A DNA stretch of 64,000 nucleotides, from contig CAJXSO010000007.1 of assembly GCA_913061505.1 (NCBI GenBank), positions 20,987-84,986 on the forward strand, in the 5' to 3' direction. A program made the position numbers and the translations under genes. The notes beneath the pieces were generated by a model. The model worked only from the letters and a program-made list of their open reading frames with translations, was not told where the DNA came from and ran no database searches. This document shows positions 18,956 through 27,667 of this stretch, one piece after another. The first letter of the stretch is position 1; every line of letters starts with the position of its first letter. This DNA comes from an uncultured Lutimaribacter sp. (GTDB taxonomy: Bacteria; Pseudomonadota; Alphaproteobacteria; Rhodobacterales; Rhodobacteraceae).

Positions 18956-19333
18956 ATGACCCAAGACAGCCCACACAGCCCCCCACGCCTGCGCCTGCGT
19001 ATCCAGTTTGGCGATGATGCCATGCTGGGGCCGGGCAAGGCCGATCTGCTAGAGCAGATACAGGCCACCGGCTCGATCGCGGCGGCGGGCCGCGCCATGG
19101 GCATGAGCTACAAACGCGCGTGGTCGCTGGTCGAGGAAATGAACGCAGCCTTTCAACCTGCCTTGGTCGATCGTGCCCGTGGCGGCGCCCAGGGCGGCGG
19201 CGCGGCGCTGTCGGAAACTGGCCAACAGGTGCTGGCCCATTATCGGCGCATCGAGGATATCGCCACCCAAAGCAGCACCGCCGAGATGGATGCGCTGCGC
19301 CAGTTGCTAAGCGATATGTCTGGCGGGAAATAA
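18956..19333 (+). CDS. ModE-like winged-helix regulator, DNA-binding domain only
   Basis: A 125-residue protein matching the N-terminal LysR-type winged helix of ModE: RLRIQFGDDAMLGPGKADLLEQI, then the recognition region IAAAGRAMGMSYKRAWSLVEEMN, then ALSETGQQVLAHY. Full ModE has a further domain of about 140 residues (two Mop folds) that binds molybdate; it is absent here, so direct metal sensing is doubtful. It lies immediately upstream of modABC on the same strand. A Mo-box-like palindrome overlaps its last codons. It probably regulates the mod genes; whether it senses molybdate alone or through a partner is open. Confidence 0.85.
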   Translation: MTQDSPHSPPRLRLRIQFGDDAMLGPGKADLLEQIQATGSIAAAGRAMGMSYKRAWSLVEEMNAAFQPALVDRARGGAQGGGAALSETGQQVLAHYRRIEDIATQSSTAEMDALRQLLSDMSGGK

Positions 19334-19335
19334 CG
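19312..19335 (+). promoter_or_regulatory. candidate Mo-box (ModE operator) before modA
   Basis: CGATATGT (19312-19319) and AAATAACG (19328-19335) are imperfect inverted half-sites, matching at six of eight positions. They span 24 bases from CG to CG, the same span as the E. coli ModE site. The right half covers the modE-like stop codon. A TTGACA follows at 19338-19343, though no good -10 box lies at the usual distance. Confidence 0.45.
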
Positions 19336-19392
19336 ATTTGACAGGCCCCGCCCCCGCAGGCTACGCCGGTAGGGCAACAGCACGGAACGCAC

Positions 19393-20172
19393 ATGCCCCC
19401 GCATCGCCTTTTTCTTGCCGCGCTTTTCAGCCTCGGCTTTGGCCACATGGCCTGGGCCAGCGGGCAGGCGGTTACGGTATTTGCTGCAGCCAGCCTGAAA
19501 AATGCGCTAGACGCGCTGGTGCCGCAATTCGAGCGTGACACCGGGCACCGTGTAGATGTGTCATTGGCAGGCTCTTCGGCCCTGGCCCGCCAAATTCAAC
19601 ATGGGGCGCCGGCGGATGTGTTTATATCGGCCAATGCCGCCTGGATGGATGTGCTGCAAGAACAAGGCCTGCTAGAGCCGCAGAGCCGCCATATATTGCT
19701 GGGCAACCGCCTGGTGCTGGTGGCGCCCCGCGGGCCGCACCCCGCCTTGGGCCAACTGGGGCCACAAACGCGGCTGCTGCCCCTGCTGGGCGGGGGCAAG
19801 CTGGCCATGGCGATGGTGAATGCCGTGCCCGCCGGCATTTATGGCAAGGCCGCGCTTATGCACTTTGGCCAATGGCAGGAATTGGCCCCCCATGTGGCCC
19901 AAACCGACAATGTGCGTAGCGCTTTGGCCCTGGTGGCCAGCGGGCAGGCCCCTTTGGGCATTGTCTACGCCAGCGACGCACTGGCCGAGCCGCGCGTGCA
20001 GGTATTGGCCGATTTTCCCCCGGGCAGCCACCCAGCCATTACCTACCCCATTGCCGATCTGGCCAATCGTGACAGCGCCGCCGAAGATGCCTTTATCGCC
20101 TACCTGCGCAGCCCGGCTGCGGGCGGGGTGTTTGTGAAACACGGCTTCACCCTGCCCGGTGACGGGCAATGA
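19393..20172 (+). CDS. modA: molybdate ABC transporter substrate-binding protein
   Basis: A 259-residue periplasmic binding protein that captures molybdate (and tungstate). It has a signal peptide cut near residue 22 (AWA-SGQAV). The mature protein starts with TVFAAASLKNALDALV, the hallmark of ModA, whose serine binds the oxyanion. The second oxyanion serine lies in AGSSALARQI, and the region NRLVLVAPRG and GKLAMAMVNAVPAG is also typical. It is the first gene of modABC and overlaps modB by four bases (ATGA). Confidence 0.95.
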   Translation: MPPHRLFLAALFSLGFGHMAWASGQAVTVFAAASLKNALDALVPQFERDTGHRVDVSLAGSSALARQIQHGAPADVFISANAAWMDVLQEQGLLEPQSRHILLGNRLVLVAPRGPHPALGQLGPQTRLLPLLGGGKLAMAMVNAVPAGIYGKAALMHFGQWQELAPHVAQTDNVRSALALVASGQAPLGIVYASDALAEPRVQVLADFPPGSHPAITYPIADLANRDSAAEDAFIAYLRSPAAGGVFVKHGFTLPGDGQ

Positions 20173-20864
20173 GCGGCTGGCTGGGCCCTGACGAATGGCA
20201 GGCGGTTGCGCTGTCGTTGAAAGTGGCGTTTTGGGCCATGGCGCTGAGCCTGCCCTTGGGCATTTTCACCGCCTATGCGCTGGCGCGCTGGCACTTTCCC
20301 GGCAAGGCGCTGGTGAACGGGCTGGTGCATCTGCCGCTGATCCTGCCGCCGGTGGTGACGGGCTATATCTTGCTGGTGGTTTTTGGCATCAACGGCCCGC
20401 TAGGGGCGCTGCTGTCGCAGCTGGGCATCACGCTGGCCTTTCGCTGGACGGGGGCGGTGCTGGCGGCGGCCATCATGGCCTTTCCGCTGATGGTGCGCGC
20501 CATTCGCCTGTCGATCGAGGCGGTTGACCCAAAACTGGAACAGGCCGCCGCCACCTTGGGCGCCTCGCGGCTGTGGGTTTTTGTCACCATCACCCTGCCG
20601 CTGATCGTGCCGGGCATCATTGCCGGGGCGGTGCTGGCCTTTGCAAAAGCGATGGGCGAATTTGGGGCAACGATTACATTTGTCTCAAACATCCCCGGCC
20701 AAACCCAAACCGTGCCATCGGCCATCTACGCGTTTTTGCAGGCCCCCGGCGGCGAACCTGCGGCACTGCGGCTGGTGATGGTGTCGGTTGTTGTGGCGAT
20801 GGGGGCTTTGCTGGCCTCGGAATGGCTGGCGCGGCGCGCCGCAAAACGGGTGCAGGGCACATGA
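20169..20864 (+). CDS. modB: molybdate ABC transporter permease
   Basis: A 231-residue inner-membrane permease with about five hydrophobic segments. The EAA loop that contacts the ATPase reads EQAAATLGASRLWVFVTITLPLI (about residues 122-144). The sequence GEFGATITFVSNIPGQTQTVPSAIY is typical of ModB. It overlaps modA and modC by four bases on each side, so all three are translationally coupled. Confidence 0.95.
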   Translation: MSGWLGPDEWQAVALSLKVAFWAMALSLPLGIFTAYALARWHFPGKALVNGLVHLPLILPPVVTGYILLVVFGINGPLGALLSQLGITLAFRWTGAVLAAAIMAFPLMVRAIRLSIEAVDPKLEQAAATLGASRLWVFVTITLPLIVPGIIAGAVLAFAKAMGEFGATITFVSNIPGQTQTVPSAIYAFLQAPGGEPAALRLVMVSVVVAMGALLASEWLARRAAKRVQGT

Positions 20865-21943
20865 GCCTGTCTGTGCGCCTCACCCATAAGCTGCCGCGCT
20901 TTCAGCTGCAGGTCGATTTTGCCGTGCCCGCCGGGCTGACGGTTTTGTTTGGCAGGTCCGGTTCGGGCAAAACCAGCGTTATCAATGCTGTGGCGGGGCT
21001 ATTGCGCCCCGATCAGGGGCAAATCACGCTTGGGGGGGAAACTGTATTTGACAGCGCCCGCGGCCTGCACCTGCCCACGCACAAGCGGCATCTGGGCTAT
21101 ATCTTTCAAGATGCGCGGCTGTTTCCGCATATGAGCGTGCAGCAAAACCTGCTCTATGGCCGCTGGATGCGCCGCGCAGATCGCAGCTTGCACACACAGG
21201 TGATCGAAATGCTGGGCCTGGGGGCGCTGCTGGCGCGGCGCCCGGCACAGCTGTCGGGCGGCGAGAAAAGCCGCGTGGCCATTGGCCGTGCACTGCTGGC
21301 CCAACCGCGCATCTTGCTGGCAGACGAGCCGCTGGCCGCCCTGGACGAGGCCCGCAAAGCCGAGATCTTGCCCTATTTCGAACGGCTGCGAGACGAATTC
21401 AACATCCCCATCCTTTATGTCACCCATTCCCCTGCCGAGGTTGCGCGGCTGGCCACCACGGTTGTGGCGCTGGAAAACGGGCGCAGCGTGGCGGTGGGCA
21501 GCGCAACCGATATATTGGCCGACCCCACCATCACCCCCTTGGGGGCGCGATCGGCCGGGGCGGTGATGCAGGCGGTAATCACCCGGCAGCACAGCGACGG
21601 GCTGACCGAGATTTCCGCCAATGGCGTGGCGCTATTTATCCCCCGCGTGCCCGGCCAGCCTGGGCAAAAGCTGCGGGTGCGCATTGCCGCCCATGACGTG
21701 ATTTTGGCCAGCGCCCCGCCTATGGGCCTTTCGGCCCTGAACATCATCGAAGGCCGCGTGGTTGATATTCGCATGGGCGCAGGGCCCGGCGCCCTGCTGG
21801 CGCTTGATACCCAAGCCGGCCGGTTGCTGGCGCGCGTCACGCGCCGCTCGATGGGGGTAATGGGGCTGCAGGTGGGCAGCCGCGCCTATGCGGTGATCAA
21901 AACCGTGGCCATGGCCCCCGAAGACGTGGGCGGCATGGGCTAA
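20861..21943 (+). CDS. modC: molybdate ABC transporter ATP-binding protein
   Basis: A 360-residue ATPase with Walker A GRSGSGKTS (31-39), Q-loop IFQDARLFPHMSV, signature LSGGE (131-135), Walker B ILLADEP (151-157) and H-loop VTHS. A C-terminal Mop/TOBE domain (about 285-350, from SALNIIEGRV) binds molybdate and in known ModBC complexes inhibits transport at high molybdate. This domain is notable because the upstream ModE-like protein lacks its own Mop domain. The stop overlaps the stop of the convergent FkbM gene. Confidence 0.95.
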   Translation: MSLSVRLTHKLPRFQLQVDFAVPAGLTVLFGRSGSGKTSVINAVAGLLRPDQGQITLGGETVFDSARGLHLPTHKRHLGYIFQDARLFPHMSVQQNLLYGRWMRRADRSLHTQVIEMLGLGALLARRPAQLSGGEKSRVAIGRALLAQPRILLADEPLAALDEARKAEILPYFERLRDEFNIPILYVTHSPAEVARLATTVVALENGRSVAVGSATDILADPTITPLGARSAGAVMQAVITRQHSDGLTEISANGVALFIPRVPGQPGQKLRVRIAAHDVILASAPPMGLSALNIIEGRVVDIRMGAGPGALLALDTQAGRLLARVTRRSMGVMGLQVGSRAYAVIKTVAMAPEDVGGMG

Positions 21944-22809
21944 GCCGCGCCTGCGCCACCCCCCGCCGCCACGATATCTTGCAGCTGCCGCACTTCGGCT
22001 GCGCCCAACGCCCCGCGCGCCTGCAGCAAATCAGCCAGATAGCACACCGCGCTCAGCGCGGTTGTGACGCAGGCCAAAAGCAACAGCAAATGCTGCAATT
22101 CGCTGGTGCTTAGGCCCGGCCATTGCGCGATCTGGCGGATATAAAGCGCATCGCCATCCACCCACGGGCCGGCATCACGCCGCCGGCTTTGGCGGCGCAG
22201 GCGCGGCGGCACGCCCGCCAGCGGAAAGCGATTGACCGATTGCATGGCAAAAAACTGCAGGCCCAGCGCCTGCAACGCGCGGTCTTGGTCCGCAAAACTG
22301 GGCTGGTTTTCGTAAAACGGCCAAAAAGCCACCTCGGTTTGCACCGCCAAGCAGCGCGCCAGCTTGGCCTGCCCGCCGGTGAACACGGCCGTTTCGCCAC
22401 CCTGAATATCGATTTTCAGAAAATCCACTGCCGCGATCTGATCGAGATCATCCAAGCGTTGGGTGTCTACGCCCAAGCGATCGCGCAACGCCATATGGCC
22501 AGAAAACCCATGGATCAGCGCCGCCACATCTGCATTGGGCGCCAAGGTGGAACAAAACCCCGGGGTCTGAGTGATATAGAGCTGCGCCTGCCCGCCCTGC
22601 CCCAAAGCATAAGGCAAATAGCGCCTGTTCTCGGTTTGGGGCAGTTTGGCAAATTCATCTGGGTTGGGCTCAAACCCGGTCACACGGGCGGCACCGGCCT
22701 GCACCAGGGGCATATAGGGCGGCTTTTGGCCATGTTCCAAATCGGCAGCCCCCACATCGACGATTTCAATACGCCGTTCAGGCTGTAAAAGCGCAATCAG
22801 ATCTTTCAT
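21940..22809 (-). CDS. FkbM family methyltransferase
   Basis: A 289-residue SAM-dependent methyltransferase. The N-terminal IEIVDVGAADLEHG corresponds to the SAM-binding motif I, and DFLKIDIQGGE is the characteristic FkbM motif. The C-terminal 100 residues include a hydrophobic stretch (LLLLLACVTTALSAVCYLADLL) that may be a membrane anchor. Such enzymes O-methylate sugars or polyketides. Its start overlaps the stop of the upstream GT2 gene (ATGA), so it probably modifies the glycan made by that enzyme (inference). The ATG at 22809 was chosen for this coupling. Confidence 0.82.
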   Translation of the reverse strand: MKDLIALLQPERRIEIVDVGAADLEHGQKPPYMPLVQAGAARVTGFEPNPDEFAKLPQTENRRYLPYALGQGGQAQLYITQTPGFCSTLAPNADVAALIHGFSGHMALRDRLGVDTQRLDDLDQIAAVDFLKIDIQGGETAVFTGGQAKLARCLAVQTEVAFWPFYENQPSFADQDRALQALGLQFFAMQSVNRFPLAGVPPRLRRQSRRRDAGPWVDGDALYIRQIAQWPGLSTSELQHLLLLLACVTTALSAVCYLADLLQARGALGAAEVRQLQDIVAAGGGAGAA

Positions 22810-23750
22810 TTGGGGGCCTGTTGGTTTGGGGGGGCGGGCTGCAGTTTGGCCACGCATTCCGCAGCAAAACCTGCCAATTTTAGCGCCAGCGCATCTTGCT
22901 CGTTCACGCTATGGCGCAAATCTCGCGCACCGATGGCCACGGGCAGCGGATCGTTTACCAATGTAACGGGGGGGTGGTTTGGCCGCGCGGCATAATGGGC
23001 GGCTGCGTGCAGAAATTGCGCCTGGCTTAGGCCTGCGCCGCTGGTCAGCTGCTGATAAAGGCTGTGCCACTGCGCGCCTTCGCCCTGCGCCGCGCCTGTG
23101 CGCAGGCGCATGTTCAGCGCCCCAATCACCACCTTGGCCCATAGCTGGGCGGGGCTGCGAATGGGAAAATGCGCCAGCGCCAGCCCCGCGACCAGCTGCG
23201 GGTCAAAGGCGCGCTGGCGCGCCACCGAATGGCTGCCCGCCTTAAGCCGGGTTTGCCCCAAAAGCGCGCGGGGAAAGGTGGTTTTGTAATATTGCCCCGC
23301 TTCTTTCTGGCGCCTGTGGGTGATGCGCAGCACCGGGTTTGGCTGGCTGGCATCATCGCTGGCGCTGGGGCAATAGGTGATCCATGGCAGATGCACGGGC
23401 CGGGTTTCGGCCAAAAGACAGCTGCGCAGCTGCGCGCGATCGGCGTGCAAGAATTCGTCGGCATCCAGGGGCAGAAAACAGGCGATATCGTGATTTGCCC
23501 CCAATTCGCGCAGCAAAGCGTTTAATATTTGCTGTTGCACATGGCCCAGCCGCGGATCGTGGCGCAGCTGCAAGCGGCCAGAAAATTCTGGCACAAGCGC
23601 CCCCACAATCTGCGCGGTTTGATCCGCGCTGGCGTTATCCACCACAACCAGCGCATCAAGAAATTGCAAATTATGGCGGATCATCGCCTCGATGATATCG
23701 GCCTCGTTCTTGACAACGGCCAGCCCCACCAGCCCGCTAAAACCCGCCAT
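22806..23750 (-). CDS. glycosyltransferase family 2-like protein
   Basis: A 314-residue protein with a GT-A-like N-terminus: GLAVVKNEADIIEAMIRHNLQFLDALVVVDNASADQT. The acidic metal/nucleotide motif PLDADEFLHA lies near residue 100. This arrangement (KNE, DNxS, DAD-E) is that of GT2 enzymes often found with FkbM methyltransferases. Donor and acceptor are unknown. The ATG at 23750 has AGGTGG upstream; a GTG three codons earlier is possible. It lies just downstream of tRNA-Arg and is coupled to the FkbM gene. Confidence 0.82.
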   Translation of the reverse strand: MAGFSGLVGLAVVKNEADIIEAMIRHNLQFLDALVVVDNASADQTAQIVGALVPEFSGRLQLRHDPRLGHVQQQILNALLRELGANHDIACFLPLDADEFLHADRAQLRSCLLAETRPVHLPWITYCPSASDDASQPNPVLRITHRRQKEAGQYYKTTFPRALLGQTRLKAGSHSVARQRAFDPQLVAGLALAHFPIRSPAQLWAKVVIGALNMRLRTGAAQGEGAQWHSLYQQLTSGAGLSQAQFLHAAAHYAARPNHPPVTLVNDPLPVAIGARDLRHSVNEQDALALKLAGFAAECVAKLQPAPPNQQAPK

Positions 23751-23889
23751 CGGCGCCACCTTTTACACTACCCAGCAGGCCAGGCCCGCGCGCCCCATGT
23801 GCATAGCGGCCCACGCCCTGCCACGCAAGCCAGCCGCAAAGCGCGCAATCGCGCAGCGCTGTGTTTTTCAAAGGTTATCTAGGGGAAAG

Positions 23890-23966
23890 TGGCGGACTGG
23901 GGAGGATTCGAACCCCCGACCCCTTGATTCGTAGTCAAGTACTCTATCCAACTGAGCTACCAGTCC
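23890..23966 (-). tRNA. tRNA-Arg (anticodon ACG)
   Basis: A 77-base cloverleaf with encoded CCA. The acceptor GGACTGG pairs with CCAGTCC, the discriminator is G, the D-stem begins GCTC after TA, and the anticodon loop CTACGAA sits in a five-base CTTGA/TCAAG stem. The T-loop TTCGAAT sits in a GGGGG/CCTCC stem. The anticodon ACG (A34 converted to inosine) reads CGU, CGC and CGA. Confidence 0.97.
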
Positions 23967-23978
23967 GTGGAGGCGGGG

Positions 23979-24006
23979 TTTAGACTTGGTGCCGGGGCTT
24001 TGCAAG
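23979..24006 (-). promoter_or_regulatory. possible tRNA-Arg promoter
   Basis: On the minus strand CTTGCA (24001-24006) and TCTAAA (23979-23984) are separated by 16 bases, and the -10 box ends 12 bases before the tRNA 5' end. Confidence 0.4.
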
Positions 24007-24092
24007 GGCAAAAGTGAAAAAACTTTTCTTACCGGGAATTTACCCAATTTGCGCCCCAAGCTGCCACAGCGGCGCAGGCGGCCGCGGGGCGA

Positions 24093-25487
24093 TCATACGC
24101 TGTGCGAAACATCGCTGATGGGCAGGGTAATCTTGAAAACTGTGCCCGCATCGCTGCTGTCTTCCAGCGTCAGCTGCCCGCCATGGCCGCGCACCAATTC
24201 GGCCGAGATGGCCAGCCCCAGCCCCGAGCCGCCTTTGCGCGCGCCGCCCTGAAAGGGCGTAAACAGGTGTTGGCGCGCCTTGGCGGGCAGGCCGGGGCCG
24301 GTATCGGCCACGCGGATCACCCATGCATCGGGCGCCTCTGTGGCGGCAATGCTGATCTCGCCCCCGCTGCCCGATTGCGCCAGGGCCTGACGGGCATTGC
24401 GCACCAAATTGGACAGCACACGATACATTTGTTCTGCATCGACCCGCACCATCATGCTGGCGGGCACATCGGCTGCCAGGCTGATATCTTGCCCATCGGC
24501 GATGGCCAGCCGCTCGCTATCCAGCACATCGGCCACGATATCGGCCAAGGCCACGCGCGCCAGCCGCGGTGGCGGCTCTTCTGCTTTGCCAAAGGCCAGG
24601 GTAGATTCGGTGAGATGCACCGCGCGGGTGATCTGGTTTACCAGCTTGGGCGCCAGGCGCTGCACGCTGGGATCTGTGCTGGTTTCGATCCGGTCGCCAA
24701 ACAGCTGGGCCGATGTCAGGATATTGCGCAGATCGTGGCTGATTTTCGCCACCGCCTCGCCCAGCTGCGCCAAGCGCTGCTTTTGCTTCAACGCCCCGGT
24801 CAGGTCTTGCTGCATCTTGGCCAAGGCCTCTTCCGCCTCGCGCAGCTCGGTCACGCCGGCGCTTGGCATGATGATGCGCCGGGCATCTTCGGGGTTTTCC
24901 GCATAGCTTTGCACCGCCCGCACCACGCCTTTGATGGGGCGCACCAAAAACACCTGCACAGCCAAAAACAGCAGCACCGCCGTAAAAACCGAGATCACCG
25001 CCGACAAAGCCAAAATGCGCATGCCATAGCCCAGCATCGCATCGCGCAATGGGCCGGTTTGCATCGTGACCTCAATCAACAGCCCCGCTTCGCGCACGGG
25101 GTTGCCAATCACCCGGATCACCCGGTTTTCACGATTGACAAGGCTGGCCATGGCATCGCGGATCAGGGCAAAGGCGCTGGCTTGGCGCAGGTCGTAGGTG
25201 GCATAGATGGGCTGGGGCACGGGGGATTGCAAAATCAGCTGGCGCAATTCATTGCGGCGCAGCACCACGTTGAACACCTCGGCGTTGCGCAGCAATTCTG
25301 CCTCGAGATCGGCGCTGATCATATCATCAGCCAGCAGGGCCAGGCTGGCAATTTGCGCGCGCTCGAGCCGCGACAGCAGATAATCTTCGCGGAACCGGGC
25401 AATCGAGGGCACGAAAATCAATACTTCGGCCAACATCACAAAGATGATGGTCAATACCAAGAACCGTCCCGACAGGGTGCGCAGCAT
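24093..25487 (-). CDS. sensor histidine kinase with HAMP domain (orphan)
   Basis: A 464-residue kinase. Transmembrane segment 1 spans about 9-31 and a periplasmic sensor region of about 120 residues follows. Segment 2 spans about 156-182, with a HAMP linker at about 183-235. The dimerisation domain has the phospho-acceptor H251 in KISHDLRNILT, and the HATPase_c domain has the N box LSNLVRNARQAL, G1 DTGPGLP and G2 GGSGLGLAIS. All motifs are complete. The H-box HDLRN rather than HELRTP places it in a different subfamily from the kinase at 2929. No response regulator is nearby. It lies 17 bases after the flavoprotein gene on the same strand, so it may be cotranscribed with it. Confidence 0.9.
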   Translation of the reverse strand: MLRTLSGRFLVLTIIFVMLAEVLIFVPSIARFREDYLLSRLERAQIASLALLADDMISADLEAELLRNAEVFNVVLRRNELRQLILQSPVPQPIYATYDLRQASAFALIRDAMASLVNRENRVIRVIGNPVREAGLLIEVTMQTGPLRDAMLGYGMRILALSAVISVFTAVLLFLAVQVFLVRPIKGVVRAVQSYAENPEDARRIIMPSAGVTELREAEEALAKMQQDLTGALKQKQRLAQLGEAVAKISHDLRNILTSAQLFGDRIETSTDPSVQRLAPKLVNQITRAVHLTESTLAFGKAEEPPPRLARVALADIVADVLDSERLAIADGQDISLAADVPASMMVRVDAEQMYRVLSNLVRNARQALAQSGSGGEISIAATEAPDAWVIRVADTGPGLPAKARQHLFTPFQGGARKGGSGLGLAISAELVRGHGGQLTLEDSSDAGTVFKITLPISDVSHSV

Positions 25488-25504
25488 CTCTACCTCTGTT
25501 CTGG

Positions 25505-26929
25505 TCAGGGCAGCCAGCGTTGCACCAGCCTGACCACTTGTTTCACCCTTGGATTATCAAACAGCCGCGGCGAGAAATAGCCCCCCACTGCGCGCTTGTT
25601 CATCTCCCAAAGCGTGGGATAGGGCGCCACCATGCTGGCCAGGGCCGCCATTTTCATGCGTTGGGCAATGGCCAGCGACCACAGGCCAATCAGCTCGCCC
25701 GCCTGCGCCCCCACGATCGAGGCCCCCACCGGGCGGCCGCGCACCACCATCAGCTTTAGCAGGCCCGCGCCCTGCCCCGTGGCCAGCGCACGGTCGTTTT
25801 GGGCCATATCCACCCGCACCACCTGCAGCGCATCGCCATGGGCTGCGCGGGCCTCGGCCTCGGTCAGGCCCACCTGCGCCAGTTCCGGCGCGGTATAGGT
25901 GACGCGGGGCAAATGCGCCGTGCTGTGGCGGGCGGGCAGCCCAAACAGAATTTCGCGTATCACCAGCCCCGCGTGATAGCCCGCAACATGGGTAAATTGC
26001 ATGCCCCCGGCCACATCGCCAATGGCATAGACCCGGCGATTGCTGCTGCGCAGGCGGGCATCGACCTCGATGCCTGCGGCCGTGCTGCGCACCCCGGCGG
26101 CTGGCAGGTTTAACTGCTCGATATTCGGGCGCCGCCCCACCGCCACCAGCAAATGGCTGCCCTGCAGCCGGCGCCCATCGGCCAGCTGCAGGCATACCCC
26201 CGCATCATCCGCGCCCCGTTCAACCGCGCTGACCGCGCAGTTTTCAATGATCTCTATCCCCTCGGCCCGCAATTGGGCCAGCGCGATTGCGGCCAGCTCT
26301 GGGTCGTCACGGCCAAAGGCGGGGCCGGCATCCACCACGCTGACTGCGCAGCCAAGGCGGCGATGGGCCTGGGCCATTTCCATGCCAATGGGGCCTGCGC
26401 CCATAATCAGCAAATGCTGGGGTTTCTGCGGCAGTTTAAACAGGGTTTCATTGGTCAGATAGGGCACATCGGCCAGGCCCGGAATGGGTGGCACCACCGC
26501 GCGGGCGCCCGTGGCCACCACGATGCGGCGCGCGGTAATGCGGGTGCCCCCCGCCTCGACACAGCGCGGCCCTGTAAAGCGGCCATAGGCGCGGATCACC
26601 TGCACGCCCAGGCCTTCGAAACGCTCTTGGCTGTCATGCGGGGCGATGGCGGCAATCACCCGCGCCACATGGGCCTGCGCCTGGGCATAATCTACCTGTG
26701 GGTCAGCGGGCGCCACGCCCATCGGCTGGCCCGCCCCCATGGCATGGGCCGCGTGGCCCGCCGCCAGCAATGCTTTCGAGGGCACACAGCCATAGTTCAG
26801 GCAATCGCCCCCCATCTCGTGGCCTTCCAACAGCACCACGCGCGCGCCCATCTGCGCAGCCCCCGCCGCCACCGACAACCCGCCCGAGCCTGCGCCGATC
26901 ACCAACAGATCAGTTTTGATCGCATCCAT
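25505..26929 (-). CDS. FAD-dependent pyridine nucleotide-disulfide oxidoreductase (MerA-like)
   Basis: A 474-residue flavoprotein of the lipoamide dehydrogenase/mercuric reductase family. The FAD-binding GAGSGG spans 12-17, the redox cysteines C43 and C48 lie in GGDCLNYGCVPSKAL, and the NAD(P)-binding GAGPIGME follows. AIGDVAGGMQFTHVAGYH is the second FAD motif. The C-terminal motif reads APYPTLWE, with tyrosine where lipoamide dehydrogenase has the catalytic histidine. The extra CC pair of true MerA is absent, so neither assignment is secure. Three bases separate it from the TVP38 gene upstream; this pairing recurs in bacteria and suggests a shared but unknown role. Confidence 0.87.
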   Translation of the reverse strand: MDAIKTDLLVIGAGSGGLSVAAGAAQMGARVVLLEGHEMGGDCLNYGCVPSKALLAAGHAAHAMGAGQPMGVAPADPQVDYAQAQAHVARVIAAIAPHDSQERFEGLGVQVIRAYGRFTGPRCVEAGGTRITARRIVVATGARAVVPPIPGLADVPYLTNETLFKLPQKPQHLLIMGAGPIGMEMAQAHRRLGCAVSVVDAGPAFGRDDPELAAIALAQLRAEGIEIIENCAVSAVERGADDAGVCLQLADGRRLQGSHLLVAVGRRPNIEQLNLPAAGVRSTAAGIEVDARLRSSNRRVYAIGDVAGGMQFTHVAGYHAGLVIREILFGLPARHSTAHLPRVTYTAPELAQVGLTEAEARAAHGDALQVVRVDMAQNDRALATGQGAGLLKLMVVRGRPVGASIVGAQAGELIGLWSLAIAQRMKMAALASMVAPYPTLWEMNKRAVGGYFSPRLFDNPRVKQVVRLVQRWLP

Positions 26930-26932
26930 CGC

Positions 26933-27667
26933 CTACAGCCCCTTTCGCCCGCGCCAAACACTTAACCCCACAGGCAACAGCGCCAGCGCACACAGCCCCA
27001 GCAATGGGCCCAGGATATGAGGCTGGAAAATAATCCCCAGATCCGGGCGCGCCCCGGCGGCAAACACATCGCCCAGCCCAGCGCCCACCGAGGTATAAAC
27101 CAGCCCCGCCGGGATAATGCCCAAAAATGTTGATACCGCGAAGCGCACCAAAGGCACGCCCACCAGGGCCGGCACGATATTGGCCACGAAAAAGGGCACG
27201 GCCGGCACCAGGCGAATCAAAAACAGCATCGACCACTGGTTTGTATCGATCCCCTGTTTGATGCGGCCCACCAGGCCGGGGCTGTTTTCCATACGCGCCG
27301 CCAGCTTTGCCCCAAAGCCCATGCGCACGGCGCTGAAAATCAGCACAGCGCCCAGGGTTGCCGCGCTGACATTCACCACCGTGCCCACCCATGTGCCAAA
27401 CAAAAAACCGCCCGTCAGCGTGGCCATCGTGGCACCGGGCAGCGAAAAGGCCACAATCAACACGTAAAGCGCGACAAACCCCGCAATGGTGGCGGCATAA
27501 TGGCTGTCGCGCAGCGCCAGCAATGTCTCGCGGTTATCGCGCAACGCCTCGAAGCTTAGCGTATCGCCCAGCGCCCAGGCGCCAATAGCGGCCCCCAGAG
27601 CTAACACAAATAGCGGGGCTGCGCGCCGCAAGCGGCCCCGCGGCGGGTGGCTGTGATCTGGGTGCAT
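26933..27667 (-). CDS. TVP38/TMEM64 (DedA-like) membrane protein
   Basis: A 244-residue integral membrane protein with about five or six hydrophobic segments. The family signature is visible as LPGATMATLTGGFLFGTWVGTVVNVSAATLGA and, further on, LIRLVPAVPFFVANIVPALVGVPLVRF. TVP38 proteins belong to the VTT/DedA group, some members of which move lipids across membranes. The role here is unknown. It is the first gene of a likely operon with the MerA-like flavoprotein and the histidine kinase. Confidence 0.88.
   Translation of the reverse strand: MHPDHSHPPRGRLRRAAPLFVLALGAAIGAWALGDTLSFEALRDNRETLLALRDSHYAATIAGFVALYVLIVAFSLPGATMATLTGGFLFGTWVGTVVNVSAATLGAVLIFSAVRMGFGAKLAARMENSPGLVGRIKQGIDTNQWSMLFLIRLVPAVPFFVANIVPALVGVPLVRFAVSTFLGIIPAGLVYTSVGAGLGDVFAAGARPDLGIIFQPHILGPLLGLCALALLPVGLSVWRGRKGL

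Noticed and set aside
23880..24092. Integrated element at tRNA-Arg
   Set aside because: No integrase gene and no second copy of the tRNA 3' end were seen in the flanks within the window.
24102..25580. 492-codon open frame on the plus strand
   Set aside because: It lies antisense to the complete histidine kinase gene, is rich in His, Gln and Ala as expected for a shadow of GC-rich DNA, and has no recognisable motif.
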